64,000 nucleotides of DNA from Rhizorhabdus wittichii RW1 (GCA_000016765.1 CP000700.1:62001-126000), one strand, 5' to 3'. Positions 24,750-33,228 are shown, counted from the stretch's first letter. The notes: generated by a model from the sequence alone, not told the origin. Numbers and translations: made by a program.

Positions 24750-25901
24750 ATGGAGAACCAGTCATCGGATTATTGCGTTCAGACCTCTGTCATTGTCAGC
24801 GTCGAACTCAGCAAACGCACTTGGCTTGTGGCATCGCTTACGCCAGGTGCGGCTAAGATCTCGCTGCGTACGATTCCCGCGGGCGACAGCGCAGCCCTAC
24901 TCGGTCACCTTCGCAATCTCGAAAGCAAGACGGGCGAGCGTATTGGTAAGCCCGCCGCCATTCGCCTATGCTTCGAGATCGGCTATGATGGCTTCTGGCT
25001 GGCACGACTGTTGCGGGCAAATGGCATCGATACTTACGTTCTTGATCCTGCCAGCTTCCTTGTATCGCGCCGCGGCAAGCGCGTGAAGACTGACCGCATC
25101 GACGCCGAAGCCATGATCGGTATCCTCAAAGCCTATCTCGCAGGTGACAAAAGCGTGTGTCGTGTCGTGGATGTGCCAACGCCGGATGAGGAAGATGCGC
25201 GCCGAGTCATGCGCGAGCGTGGCGATCTTGTGCACGAGCGCACCCGGATTATTTCGCGAATTAGGGGACTACTGGCCTTACAAGGCATCCAGTCGGTCAA
25301 AGCGATCAGCGGCGGTGACTGGTCAAAGCAACTCGACGATATGCGTACCGGCGATGGACGGCTGCTGCCGCCAAACCTTCGTCGCCAGATTGAGCGGTGC
25401 TTCGGTCGCCTCGAGCTGCTCAATGAACAGATCAAAAGCATTGAACGCGACCGCGCCGATGTGGTTCTGGACGAAGCCTCGACGTTTCCGTGCCGCGAAA
25501 AAGCGATCCGTCTCGAGCAACTCAAGGGCATCGGTGCCAACAGCGCAGTGATGCTTGTTGCCGAGGTGTTTTGCCGCAAGTTTGAAAGCCGACGACACGT
25601 CGCTGCTTTTCTTGGGCTGGCCCCCGCGCCCTACGCGAGTGGAGACGTCTCACGCGATCAGGGCATTAGCAAGGCTGGCAACCACGGAACGCGCGTTCTG
25701 ATGGTGGAGCTTGCGTGGTGTTGGCTACGATATCAGCCAAGCAGCGAGTTGGCGGTTTGGTATCGCAACCGCTTCAAGGGAAACGGCGGGCGCGCGGCCA
25801 AGGTCGGGATTGTGGCGCTCGCCCGAAAATTGCTAATCGCGCTTTGGCGCTTCGTGGAAACCGGACTGGTCCCGCAGGGCGCCGAGCTCCGCGCCGTCTG
25901 A
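24750..25901 (+). CDS. IS110-family transposase (DEDD plus Tnp_20 serine)
   Basis: The 383-aa protein has the RuvC-like DEDD N-terminal domain: VELSKRTWLVA (first acidic residue is Glu rather than the more frequent Asp), CFEIGYDGFWLARLL (Glu), VKTDRIDAEAM (two Asp). The C-terminal transposase-20 part has LKGIGANSAVMLVAE, HVAAFLGLAPAPYASGD (probable nucleophilic Ser in YASG) and QGISKAGNHGTR. No frameshift or internal stop is seen, so it is probably active. The ATG at 24750 has GGAG upstream. Confidence 0.92.
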   Translation: MENQSSDYCVQTSVIVSVELSKRTWLVASLTPGAAKISLRTIPAGDSAALLGHLRNLESKTGERIGKPAAIRLCFEIGYDGFWLARLLRANGIDTYVLDPASFLVSRRGKRVKTDRIDAEAMIGILKAYLAGDKSVCRVVDVPTPDEEDARRVMRERGDLVHERTRIISRIRGLLALQGIQSVKAISGGDWSKQLDDMRTGDGRLLPPNLRRQIERCFGRLELLNEQIKSIERDRADVVLDEASTFPCREKAIRLEQLKGIGANSAVMLVAEVFCRKFESRRHVAAFLGLAPAPYASGDVSRDQGISKAGNHGTRVLMVELAWCWLRYQPSSELAVWYRNRFKGNGGRAAKVGIVALARKLLIALWRFVETGLVPQGAELRAV

Positions 25902-26214
25902 TGCCTATGTTGCAACAGGCTCAATAAGGCGACGCGGGTTGGTGCGATGCGTGACCGGGAAGATTGATGGCGCCTAGAAACGCCCAGTAGTAGTTTGGTC
26001 CGCATCCGCCTTTGCTCGATCCGAGGATGTGAATACGGATTATGGTACGCGGCTTCGGCCTCGACCGGATACAAGTCTATGCACGGATTGTGCATCAGCT
26101 GACCTCGGAACGATCGAAGCCAATCGATGGGATCTGAATACGGCGGCAATGGAGCCGGAAGCCTCACGGGAAAGGATACACAGAATGTGTTCTTGACAAC
26201 CGTTTCCTCATACA
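25902..26214 (+). ncRNA. candidate bridge/seek RNA of the IS110-family element
   Basis: This 313-base right end has no convincing gene and contains several hairpins, for example ATGCAC-GGATT-GTGCAT (26079-26095) and an ACAC..GTGT palindrome near 26178-26190. Known IS1111-type elements encode in this position an RNA that pairs with donor and target DNA and guides insertion. No homologue was searched for, so the call rests on position, length and structure. Expression would be from the plus strand. Confidence 0.5.
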
Positions 26215-26466
26215 AGATCTTGAAGAGGACTCGCTGCCCCTGCAGGTCGAAGGCGCCGAAGTCGCGTTCGGGGCCATCACCCGGCTGGAACGCGTAACGG
26301 CGCACGGCCGCAAGCAACGCGGCCTGGGCGAGTACCTCAGCGATCCCCTCGCCGTCGCCTGAAAGCCGGGCGAGACAGTTGCGCGTGACCATGATCCGCG
26401 CGTTGGGGTCGAGGCCGTGCCGGCAGCGATCGTTGAGCTGGGTGATGCGTTCGGTGACGGGGACTG

Positions 26467-27435
26467 TCATGCTGCCTCCAACAGGCCGGCGTTGAACATG
26501 TCGAGCCACTCCGCCATTGTCGGTCGTTCGGGGAGCGGGACGTGCCCTGCCACGTCCTGGAAGCGGATGAGATCGGCCGGCGCATCGCGGATGATCGCGT
26601 CGATGTCGGCCGCAGGGAGCAGTTCTTCGGCGCGGATGAAGTCGGTCATTCGGCCCGGGCGGGTCGCAGTCGAACGGCGCCAGAGGCCTTCGACCGTGCG
26701 CAGGCGTGGAGCTGCGCGCGCTTCGACAAGGACGATGAGCCTGAGGCACCAGGAAGGCAGCGCTCGGACCTCGTCGGGCTTCATCGCCCCGCAGATGAAA
26801 CAGCTCGATTTTGGTGGCACCGGCAGACCTGCGGCCTCTATGCGCGCGATGCAGGCGGCGCGGTTCCAGCCCCATTCGCGCAAGGGGTAGCGGCATTCGA
26901 ACAGATCGTTCGCGATGGCGGACGCATGGTTATAGCGGCGCGTGTCGGCGGGCGAGGCATCATACCCGATGAGGCGTATGACCTTCTGGCCTCTGGCCCA
27001 GGCGGCCTTTGCCGGCTCCCATTGCTTCAGGAAAGCGTCCTGCGGAGCCACTTTCCACTTAAGACTGCAGCTGTGGCGCCCGAGGCTGATGCTGGGGAGT
27101 GTGGCATTGGTGAGGACATTGGCCAGCAGGTCGTAATAGGGCGGCCAGTGCTTGAAGCGCTTTGGCGTGTAGCGGACGGTCTCGTAGCGGATGCCGCGCG
27201 CGGCCATCCACGCCGCCATCATCTCCTGATAGACATAGGTCTCCGGCTTCTCGATGCCCGGGTCACCGGTGATCACGAGATCAGGCGGCGTGCCGCGGCT
27301 TTCGAGCTCGACGAGGAGCGCCGTGCTGTCGACGCCGATGCCATAGGCAAGCACGACGGGAGCCGGCTCGGCGACGCGGATATAGTCGATGTCACGGGGC
27401 CGCGCGGACGGCGCGGGGCGATCGCTGGCCAGCAT
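26467..27435 (-). CDS. PP-loop (PAPS reductase-like) ATPase-family protein
   Basis: The 322-aa protein has a PP-loop-like nucleotide motif YGIGVDSTALLVEL (about residues 31-44), a variant of SGGxDS with Gly and Val. It has Cys pairs near SCSLKWK and CFICGAMKPDEV, and RYPLREWGWNRAACI with conserved Trp. Such proteins adenylate a substrate or handle sulfur; some take part in DNA phosphorothioation, others are phage or plasmid genes of unknown substrate. The ATG at 27435 has a GGAG and a purine-rich leader (tract 27481-27500). It was coupled to the now-disrupted DUF3768 gene. Confidence 0.7.
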   Translation of the reverse strand: MLASDRPAPSARPRDIDYIRVAEPAPVVLAYGIGVDSTALLVELESRGTPPDLVITGDPGIEKPETYVYQEMMAAWMAARGIRYETVRYTPKRFKHWPPYYDLLANVLTNATLPSISLGRHSCSLKWKVAPQDAFLKQWEPAKAAWARGQKVIRLIGYDASPADTRRYNHASAIANDLFECRYPLREWGWNRAACIARIEAAGLPVPPKSSCFICGAMKPDEVRALPSWCLRLIVLVEARAAPRLRTVEGLWRRSTATRPGRMTDFIRAEELLPAADIDAIIRDAPADLIRFQDVAGHVPLPERPTMAEWLDMFNAGLLEAA

Positions 27436-27516
27436 GGGAGTCGCTCCGGTCTCGCGCAGCCATTCTGCGCGCCCGGCTCCCTTCCCCTCACCTCTCTGCC
27501 GTAGTCGCCGCCCGCT

Positions 27517-27642
27517 TTAGTCGCTGTCCTGCAGGCAAGATGTGCGATCGTAGAGGTCGAGATGACCCCCGAACTCGGCCGTTTGCGCCGTTGTCAGGTC
27601 GCGGTGGTCGTCGGCCTCTGCGGTGCTGGCCATCTCGATCAT
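27517..27642 (-). CDS. possible small protein (41 aa), low confidence
   Basis: A short frame starting at the ATG at 27642 (or 27633) encodes MIEMASTAEADDHRD to DRTSCLQDSD. Its composition is acidic and protein-like, but no strong Shine-Dalgarno precedes it. It lies on the same strand 81 bases upstream of the PP-loop gene. The competing 75-codon frame here is Arg-rich and less plausible. I list it with reservation. Confidence 0.3.
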   Translation of the reverse strand: MIEMASTAEADDHRDLTTAQTAEFGGHLDLYDRTSCLQDSD

Positions 27643-28201
27643 TGGATGGACGGACACGGGCGATGGCTCGTTTCGGGACGGCAATTTTACGTCGGGCTGC
27701 CCTAAGATAATGCATGTATCAAATGATGCCGGAATCGATGGATGACCGGCCTTCGCTGTCCTATAGAACTTTGTGCGAAGCGCCGAGTGCGTAGTTTGTG
27801 TGTCGGTTTGAACAAGTCCGCCGAGATGAGCATAGATGGCTGAACGTAGAATGAGCTAAGCGGCTCGATAGCGTTGCGTCAACCTGGGGCGCTTGACGTC
27901 TCGATTGTCGCAGAAGCGGTCGTTCAAGGGCTAGGATAGACCGGTAGAGAGGACCCGGCTCTTTGGACAACTCTATTATTGCAGTCCGAACCTCTAACCA
28001 CGACTTGTCTGGCTAACTCGCCTGTGCCCATCAACCGGAAGTCGAAATCGAGGAGATGCTCATTGCCGCTTTTGAGCCTTTCAGGCTGCGTTGTCTCGAA
28101 AATCAGCGTTTCCGAGACCAAGCGATATATCAACGATTTTCGCCCTCGCCCGTAAACTGATCTGCTCGTCCAACCGGCATCAGGTTTTGATAGGATGAGG
28201 C
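27643..28201. other. intergenic, no recognisable gene
   Basis: About 560 bases, less GC-rich than the neighbourhood, with only short frames that look non-coding. A 19-base motif at 27719-27737 (ATCAAATGATGC followed by GGAAT) recurs near 58862 in the window. On the plus strand GGATGAGG precedes the acetyltransferase start at 28202, so its promoter lies in the last part of this stretch. Confidence 0.4.
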
Positions 28202-28857
28202 ATGGCTAACGAACATGAGTTGGTTGCCGATTCAAGAGTTGTGGCGACTTGGATCGAAGGATGGACCATTGCCCGCGAAACGCCGCCTCCGGTCGAAGAT
28301 CACGGTGGTTTCAGAGTCGATGTGGGATGGCCGCAACAACGGACGCGCTATGTCTTTACCGATATCTCGCCGGCCCTGCACGAATTGGCCACCACGATCG
28401 AGGAGCCGTGGGTTTTTTTGAAAGCTTGTGTCTCGGCGACAGCAATGCGCGTCGCCTTACCAGAACACTGGGTAATACAGCCACCGGGCTTCATGATGAA
28501 ATATCGGCGCATCATGCCCGGCGATTCCGCGCCTCCTGACGGCTATCTGCTCGATGCGGCTGAACCTCGCCCCATTGTAATCGTGCGGGCGCTTACTCCG
28601 AGCGGCGCGCTGGTCGCAATCGGACGTGTCGTTCGCGTCGGTGAGTTTGCCATATACGATCGGATCGAAACCAACGCCGCTCATAGACGGCGCGGCCTCG
28701 CGCGAACCGTCATGAAGAAACTTGAATCCATCGCGCGCATCATGGTGCGACGCGGGAGGTGTTGGTCGCCACTGCAGAGGGTCGCGGTCTCTATGCATCC
28801 TTAGGATGGGAATTGCATTCCCTCTACACCACAGCAGTCATTTTACGGGCTGACTGA
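28202..28857 (+). pseudogene. GNAT-family acetyltransferase gene with a frameshift near the 3' end
   Basis: The first frame encodes MANEHELVADSRVVATWIE and the GNAT acetyl-CoA loop NAAHRRRGLARTVMKKLE (about residues 158-175). After about ARIMVRR the frame turns into low-information sequence, while another frame reads GATREVLVATAEGRGLYASLGWEL and ends at the stop at 28855-28857, exactly the usual GNAT C terminus. A single-base change near 28740 would reconcile them, so the gene is probably inactivated or truncated as it stands. The start has GGATGAGG upstream. Confidence 0.8.
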
Positions 28858-28885
28858 TATCCACAAATCGGCACGTAGGTGTTAG

Positions 28886-31165
28886 TCAAACGCTCTGTTC
28901 GTTCGCCTTTGCAGTAGAGGCGGGTACTTCCGGTATGGGCCGAAGCCATTGCAGCGCGACAAACGCCGTCAGCAGCAGCGCGCCAGCGGCAAATACCACA
29001 TCGCCGGGGGTGCGCATCCACACGAGGAAATGGATCAGCGGCCGATCCATAAACGCGGCCGACCGCGCATAGGCGTAGCCATGATCGAGCGCCGCCTGAA
29101 GTTGCAGCACGCCCATCGGCAGCAGCGTGAGCAGGGCCATCAGGGCAAGCCCGATGTTGAAGCACCAGAAGCTCGCGCGTAGCCAGCCTTCGTTCCAATG
29201 GATATGATCGCGCAGGCCGCGCAGGCAGAAGAGCATCAGGCCGATGCCGAGCATCCCATAGACGCCGAAGAGCGCGGTATGGCCGTGCAGCGGGGTCAGG
29301 TTGAGTCCCTGGACGTAATAGAGCGCGATCGGCGTGTTGATGAGGAAGCCGAACAGGCCGGCGCCGACCAGATTCCAGAAGCTCACCGCGAGGAAAAACA
29401 TGATCGGCCATTTGTAGCGCGCCATCCACGGCGTCGCGCGACTGTGCGACCAGGTGTCCATCGCCTCGAGGCCGATTAACGCGAGCGGGACCACCTCAAG
29501 CGCGGAGAAACTGGCGCCGAGCGCCACGCCCGCCATCGACGTGCCGACGAAATAGAGATGGTGGAACATGCCAAGCACGCCGCCCGACAGGAAGACGATC
29601 GTCGCGAACAGCACATTGACCGTGGCCGTGCGGCCGCGCACCAGCCCCAGCTTTACGAACAGGAAGCTGATGACGGCGACCGCGAAAATCTCGAAGAAGC
29701 CCTCGACCCAGAGATGGACCACCCACCAACGCCAATACTCAACCTCGGACAGGTGGCTGCGCGCGCCATACATGAGCCCCGCGCCATAGAAGAGACCGAT
29801 CGCCACCGTGGAGAGGAACAGCAGGCCGACGATCGAGGACATCTCATCCCGGCGCCGGATCGCGGGCCAGAGCGCGCGACCCACGAGGAAGAGCCACAGC
29901 AGCAGGCCGATGAAGAGGTATATCTGCCAGAACCGGCCAAGATCGACATATTCCCAGCCTTGATGCCCGAACCAGAAGTTTTCGGTGAGGCCCATCTTCT
30001 GCATCACCGCCAGCCATTGTCCGGCGAACGCGCCGACGACGATGACGATCAGGCTGACGAACAGGAAGTTGACACCGGCGCGCTGCCACGGCGGCTCATG
30101 GCCGGAGATGGCGGGCGCGATATAGAGGCCGGTGCCGAGCCAGGCCGTCGCGATCCACAGCACCGCGAGCTGGGTGTGCCAGCTTCGAGTCAGGCTGTAG
30201 GGTAGCCAGTCGGCGAGGTTGATGCCGTAGAAATGCTGGCCCTCGACCTGATAATGCGCGGTCGCCGCCCCCAGGCCGATCTGCGCGAGCAGGAGCGCGA
30301 TGACGATCCAGAAATATTTGGCGCTGGCACGCATCGAGGGTGTCAGAACGATCCCCTTGAGCGGATCGGCCGCGGGCGGGGTGAGCGGCGGTTCCTTGCC
30401 GTGCCAGACCGCATAGTGCCACGCGAGAAGGCCGATGCCGGCGAGCATGAAGAGGATGCTGAAAAGCGACCACATGAAGGTGCCGGACGTGGGCACGTTG
30501 CCGACCAGCGGTTCGGAGGGCCAGTTGTTGGTAAAGCTCACCATATCGCCGGGCCGATCGGTCACGGTCGCCCAGGCTGTCCAGAAGAAGAAGGCCGCGA
30601 GTTCCCTGCGCCGCGCCGGATCGGGAAGTGTGTTCTCCTTCATGGCGTAGGCGACGCGCAAATCGCGCGTTGCCGGGTCAGCGGAGAACAGGCTGTCATA
30701 ATGCCTTGCCACGCCGGCGATCGCTGCAGCGCGCGCGTCGCTGATCGTCAGCGTGCCGGTCGCAGCGTCATAGGTGTTGGCACGGAAGCCGGGACGTAGC
30801 TCGGCCTGCAAAGCCGCCTTATCTGCCAGCGACAGCATGTCGAAGCTGGCCGCGCCCTTCGTGCGGGCAACGGCGTCGAGCTGGGCCAGCGCCTCCCGGT
30901 GCAGCCAGTCGGCGGACCAGTCGGGCGCGATCAATGCGCCGTGACCCCACACGCTGCCGAGCTGCTGGCCGCCCATCGACTGCCAAACCTGTTGGCCGGT
31001 CTCGATATCGTCGCGTGTGAAGACGGTGCGCCCGGAAGCGGTCACGACCCGTTCGGGGATCGGCGGCGCGGTACGCATAAGGTCCGACCCGAGCCACAGC
31101 ATCACCGCGAATCCTGCGAAGATGACGGCAGCCAGGCCGATCCACAGCCGTTTCGTCGTCGACAT
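28886..31165 (-). CDS. norB: quinol-type nitric oxide reductase (qNOR)
   Basis: The 759-aa protein is the single-subunit quinol-oxidising NO reductase, which reduces two NO to N2O in the inner membrane. It has an N-terminal extension with WQSMGGQQLGSVWGHGALIAPDW, then about 12 to 14 membrane segments with the haem-copper-like motifs SWHTQLAVLWIA, HLWVEGFFEIFAVAV (His and Glu), GMFHHLYFVGTS (His pair) and HGHTALFGVYGMLG. Length fits qNOR. The ATG at 31165 has a purine-rich site upstream. It is the last gene of the globin/DUF1971/membrane-protein operon. Confidence 0.95.
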   Translation of the reverse strand: MSTTKRLWIGLAAVIFAGFAVMLWLGSDLMRTAPPIPERVVTASGRTVFTRDDIETGQQVWQSMGGQQLGSVWGHGALIAPDWSADWLHREALAQLDAVARTKGAASFDMLSLADKAALQAELRPGFRANTYDAATGTLTISDARAAAIAGVARHYDSLFSADPATRDLRVAYAMKENTLPDPARRRELAAFFFWTAWATVTDRPGDMVSFTNNWPSEPLVGNVPTSGTFMWSLFSILFMLAGIGLLAWHYAVWHGKEPPLTPPAADPLKGIVLTPSMRASAKYFWIVIALLLAQIGLGAATAHYQVEGQHFYGINLADWLPYSLTRSWHTQLAVLWIATAWLGTGLYIAPAISGHEPPWQRAGVNFLFVSLIVIVVGAFAGQWLAVMQKMGLTENFWFGHQGWEYVDLGRFWQIYLFIGLLLWLFLVGRALWPAIRRRDEMSSIVGLLFLSTVAIGLFYGAGLMYGARSHLSEVEYWRWWVVHLWVEGFFEIFAVAVISFLFVKLGLVRGRTATVNVLFATIVFLSGGVLGMFHHLYFVGTSMAGVALGASFSALEVVPLALIGLEAMDTWSHSRATPWMARYKWPIMFFLAVSFWNLVGAGLFGFLINTPIALYYVQGLNLTPLHGHTALFGVYGMLGIGLMLFCLRGLRDHIHWNEGWLRASFWCFNIGLALMALLTLLPMGVLQLQAALDHGYAYARSAAFMDRPLIHFLVWMRTPGDVVFAAGALLLTAFVALQWLRPIPEVPASTAKANEQSV

Positions 31166-31185
31166 CGTTCCCCGTCCCTCTTCCT

Positions 31186-31656
31186 TTAGAAAAGCCCGTG
31201 ACTGCCGCCGACGGCGCCGATCAGCGCGATGACCGATGCCGCCAGCAGCAGACGGTGCATACGCTCCATGCGTGCGAAGTCGGCCGCCGGATCGGGGGAA
31301 GCGGCCATGCGGCGGTGCAGATAAAGCGGCTCGATGACGAACAGCATGGCGACGAACACCAGCCAGATCGCCACCATCGCTTGCATCCACCAGAGGCGGG
31401 GATCGGCGAAACGCTCCCACAGGTCCGCCCGCCAGGTCATCCAGAAGCCGCTAGCGCCGGCAAGGAGAACCCACAGCCGAGCCTGCGGCGCGAAGCGGCC
31501 TTCGATCCGGTGAAATGCCGCCAGCCTCTCAGCGGGCGGATTGCCGGCACGCACGGCCGGCATCAGCACCAGCGTCACGAAGGCGACGCCGCCGATCCAG
31601 AACAGGACGGCGACGACATGGATCACGCGCGCAAGAGTGAAATCGTCCGCGATCAT
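31186..31656 (-). CDS. CopD-like membrane protein
   Basis: The 156-aa protein begins MIADDFTLARVIHVVAVLFWIGG and has about four membrane segments (VIHVVAVLFWIGGVAFVTLV, LWVLLAGASGFWMTW, WMQAMVAIWLVFVAML, LLLAASVIALIGAVGG). The HVV..WIGG segment is typical of CopD-like proteins. Genes of this type are often next to nor genes, possibly assisting haem or metal handling, but that is inference. It overlaps the DUF1971 stop by one base and precedes norB by 20 bases. Confidence 0.75.
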   Translation of the reverse strand: MIADDFTLARVIHVVAVLFWIGGVAFVTLVLMPAVRAGNPPAERLAAFHRIEGRFAPQARLWVLLAGASGFWMTWRADLWERFADPRLWWMQAMVAIWLVFVAMLFVIEPLYLHRRMAASPDPAADFARMERMHRLLLAASVIALIGAVGGSHGLF

Positions 31657-31934
31657 CAGCTCTTCGGGGGCGGCTCATGGTAAAATTCGACCTGCATCCG
31701 CATCGGACCCAGCGGGGTCACGAAATGCGGCTGCTGCGGTTCGATCAGACCGGGATGACCGGGCTTCAGGATGACTTCCGACGCCGGCTCGAGATAGGTG
31801 AGCTTCAGTTCACCTTCGAGGACGCGGATCAGTCCCCACACCCCCGCCTTGGTGTCATGGCGCGCGCGCAGCGCCGCCGGCAATGTGTCCTGATCGAACA
31901 CCGGCGACGAGCTGTAGGGCGCCGGCCCCGTCAT
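31656..31934 (-). CDS. DUF1971 (YeaR/TehB-like cupin) protein
   Basis: The 92-aa protein (MTGPAPYSSSPVFDQDTLPAALRARHDTK, then GVWGLIRVLEGELKLTYLEP and EPQQPHFVTPLGPMRMQVEFY) matches DUF1971. E. coli YeaR, of this family, is induced by nitrate and nitrite and repressed by the NO-sensing NsrR, which fits this location. It overlaps the globin stop by four bases (ATGA), indicating tight coupling. Biochemical role is not established; a cupin fold is expected. Confidence 0.85.
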   Translation of the reverse strand: MTGPAPYSSSPVFDQDTLPAALRARHDTKAGVWGLIRVLEGELKLTYLEPASEVILKPGHPGLIEPQQPHFVTPLGPMRMQVEFYHEPPPKS

Positions 31935-32395
31935 GCGGCCTGGGCCTCGTCATAAAGCTCGGCCTCGCGCGCGATCAGAATGTCGGCGAGGAACCAATAG
32001 GCTTCGCCCCATGCCGCCAGGATTTCGTCCGTCGCGGCCTCGCCCAGGATGTCGCGAATGGCCGGCAGCAAGGCATTGGCGACCGCAGGATAATGCTCTG
32101 GTTTGATATGGGTATCGACGTGCCGCCCGGCGATCCGCTCGATCGCCGGTTTCAGGACGTCGAGCTTGTCCACATTCTGGGCGAACGCCAGGATCGCCGC
32201 CGCAAGGCGCTTGGGTTGCGCGCCCGACTCCTGCGCGGCCATGTCGAACAGCGCCTTGATCTCGGGATCGACAAATAGCCGCTGATACATGCGCGTGGTG
32301 ATGTCCACGCCATGCTGTTGAAGGGCTGGCGCCGTCGCTTTGACCAACGTCATGGTTTGGGGAGACAATGCTTTGGTCACGACGATCCTCTTCAT
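31931..32395 (-). CDS. single-domain bacterial globin
   Basis: The 154-aa protein is a globin without a reductase domain, similar to the globin part of flavohaemoglobin and to Vitreoscilla haemoglobin: PQTMTLVKATAPALQQHGVDITTRMYQRLF, then the proximal-histidine region GRHVDTHIKPEHYPAV and AWGEAYWFLADIL. It probably binds NO or O2 and helps NO dioxygenation or storage. The ATG at 32395 is close to the predicted transcription start of the NO operon, and no Shine-Dalgarno is seen, so the message may be leaderless. Confidence 0.9.
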   Translation of the reverse strand: MKRIVVTKALSPQTMTLVKATAPALQQHGVDITTRMYQRLFVDPEIKALFDMAAQESGAQPKRLAAAILAFAQNVDKLDVLKPAIERIAGRHVDTHIKPEHYPAVANALLPAIRDILGEAATDEILAAWGEAYWFLADILIAREAELYDEAQAA

Positions 32396-32423
32396 GATAA
32401 CAGTTTGCTTGTAGAGGCTGTCG

Positions 32424-33209
32424 GTGCGAGCCGGTTTGCGCTGGCGCAAACTCGGCTCTGTTATTTCGACTAGATCGACCCGAACGAGAGAAGGCAGGAG
32501 GCAAATCATCGTTCAGACCCGAGGCCTTGCTTCACACCTGAAGATTATCGGCGCGGTGGAGCTATTTCGCGATCTGCCTCACGAAGCGCTGGTGCATGCC
32601 CATGCCTGCGCACGCATCGAACGATTGCCAAAACATGCGAGGATTTTCGAGCAAGGAGCCCGTGCCGAGCGGGCCTATGCGGTGGCGAAGGGCAGCGTGA
32701 GAATCATCCAGACCGGCAGTGATGGCGGGCAGGCGATCATTCGCTTTATCGGCTCCGGCGAAATGTTCGGAACAGTGCCTCTCTTCACTGACCACCTTCT
32801 TCCGGCGGACGCGATCACAGCGGAGGCGTCGGTCGTCCTCAGTTGGAGCGAGGCGGATATAGTAGTGCTGATCGGCATATATCCGCAGGTGTCGCTGAAC
32901 GTCATTCGAGTGATCGGGACGCGGCTTATCGAACTTCAGGATCGGGTCCGCGAGTTGGCCACCCAGCGCGCCGATCAGCGTCTCGCCCGTGCGCTCCTGC
33001 GCCTGATCCGTAACGATGGTGGCGACGAGGTAGCGTTCCCGCTACGTCGTAAGGACCTGGCGGAGTTCTCGGGAACGACCCTTCACACTGCGAGCCGAAT
33101 GCTCTCCGCCTGGGCCAGGGCCGGCCTGCTCACAAGTATCGGACGACGCATCCTAATCCATGATCGTACTGCTCTGGACTCCCTCGCAGAGGGCAGGCCA
33201 CTCCTCTAG
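32424..33209 (+). CDS. Crp/Fnr-family regulator (Dnr/NnrR-like), start uncertain
   Basis: The protein has an N-terminal cyclic-nucleotide-binding fold (LFRDLPHEALVHAHACARIERL, then GEMFGTVPLF) and a C-terminal HTH_Crp (RRKDLAEFSGTTLHTASRMLSAWARAGLL). It lacks the cysteine cluster of Fnr, so it is more like the NO-responsive Dnr/NnrR group. The earliest start is GTG at 32424, but the operator 32435-32450 would lie inside. A strong AGGAGG at 32496-32501 is followed by ATC codons at 32505 and 32508 and no ATG, GTG or TTG, so initiation at ATC is possible and would give about 233-234 aa. It probably activates the NO operon. Confidence 0.85.
   Translation: MRAGLRWRKLGSVISTRSTRTREGRRQIIVQTRGLASHLKIIGAVELFRDLPHEALVHAHACARIERLPKHARIFEQGARAERAYAVAKGSVRIIQTGSDGGQAIIRFIGSGEMFGTVPLFTDHLLPADAITAEASVVLSWSEADIVVLIGIYPQVSLNVIRVIGTRLIELQDRVRELATQRADQRLARALLRLIRNDGGDEVAFPLRRKDLAEFSGTTLHTASRMLSAWARAGLLTSIGRRILIHDRTALDSLAEGRPLL
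32435..32450. promoter_or_regulatory. palindromic Crp/Fnr-type operator between globin and regulator genes
   Basis: TTTGCGCTGGCGCAAA is a near-perfect palindrome with the TTG-N8-CAA spacing of Crp/Fnr/Dnr sites (TTGCG-N4-CGCAA). Centred at 32442.5, it lies 41.5 bases before position 32401, where a TACAAG -10 (32413-32408 on the minus strand) would place the start of globin transcription. This is a class II activator arrangement. It may also serve the divergent regulator gene. Confidence 0.65.
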
Positions 33210-33228
33210 CAATTGGGGCGTTAACTTG

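Larger units (their letters stand above)
24692..26214 (+). mobile_element. IS110-family insertion sequence (IS1111-like architecture)
   Basis: The element is inferred from restoration of the DUF3768 frame. Its edges are AGATC at 24687-24691 and at 26215-26219, giving 1523 bases, normal for IS110-family elements. It contains the 383-aa transposase and an unusually long non-coding right end of about 310 bases; IS1111-group elements carry their guide RNA at that end. Five shared bases at the edges may be microhomology of the target rather than a target duplication, as this family rarely makes duplications. Exact ends could shift within AGATC. Confidence 0.8.
24592..26470 (-). pseudogene. DUF3768 gene split by an IS110-family element
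   Basis: The N-terminal part (26470-26215) reads MTVPVTERITQLNDRC to FGAFDLQGQRVLFKI, and the C-terminal part (24691-24592) reads YYDMALECGSEDPADASI to VLTVMLADDY. Both match DUF3768, and joining them with one copy of the shared AGATC gives a continuous 351-base frame of 116 codons plus stop. The insertion at 24692-26214 explains the break. The ATG at 26470 overlaps the stop of the PP-loop gene (ATGA), so it was translationally coupled before disruption. The family is common on alphaproteobacterial plasmids, with unknown function. Confidence 0.85.

Noticed and set aside
22792..25086. Very long plus-strand frame (764 codons) opposite the ParB gene
   Set aside because: It is the antisense of the ParB-like gene and continues into the IS110-family element; the minus strand carries the ParB domains.
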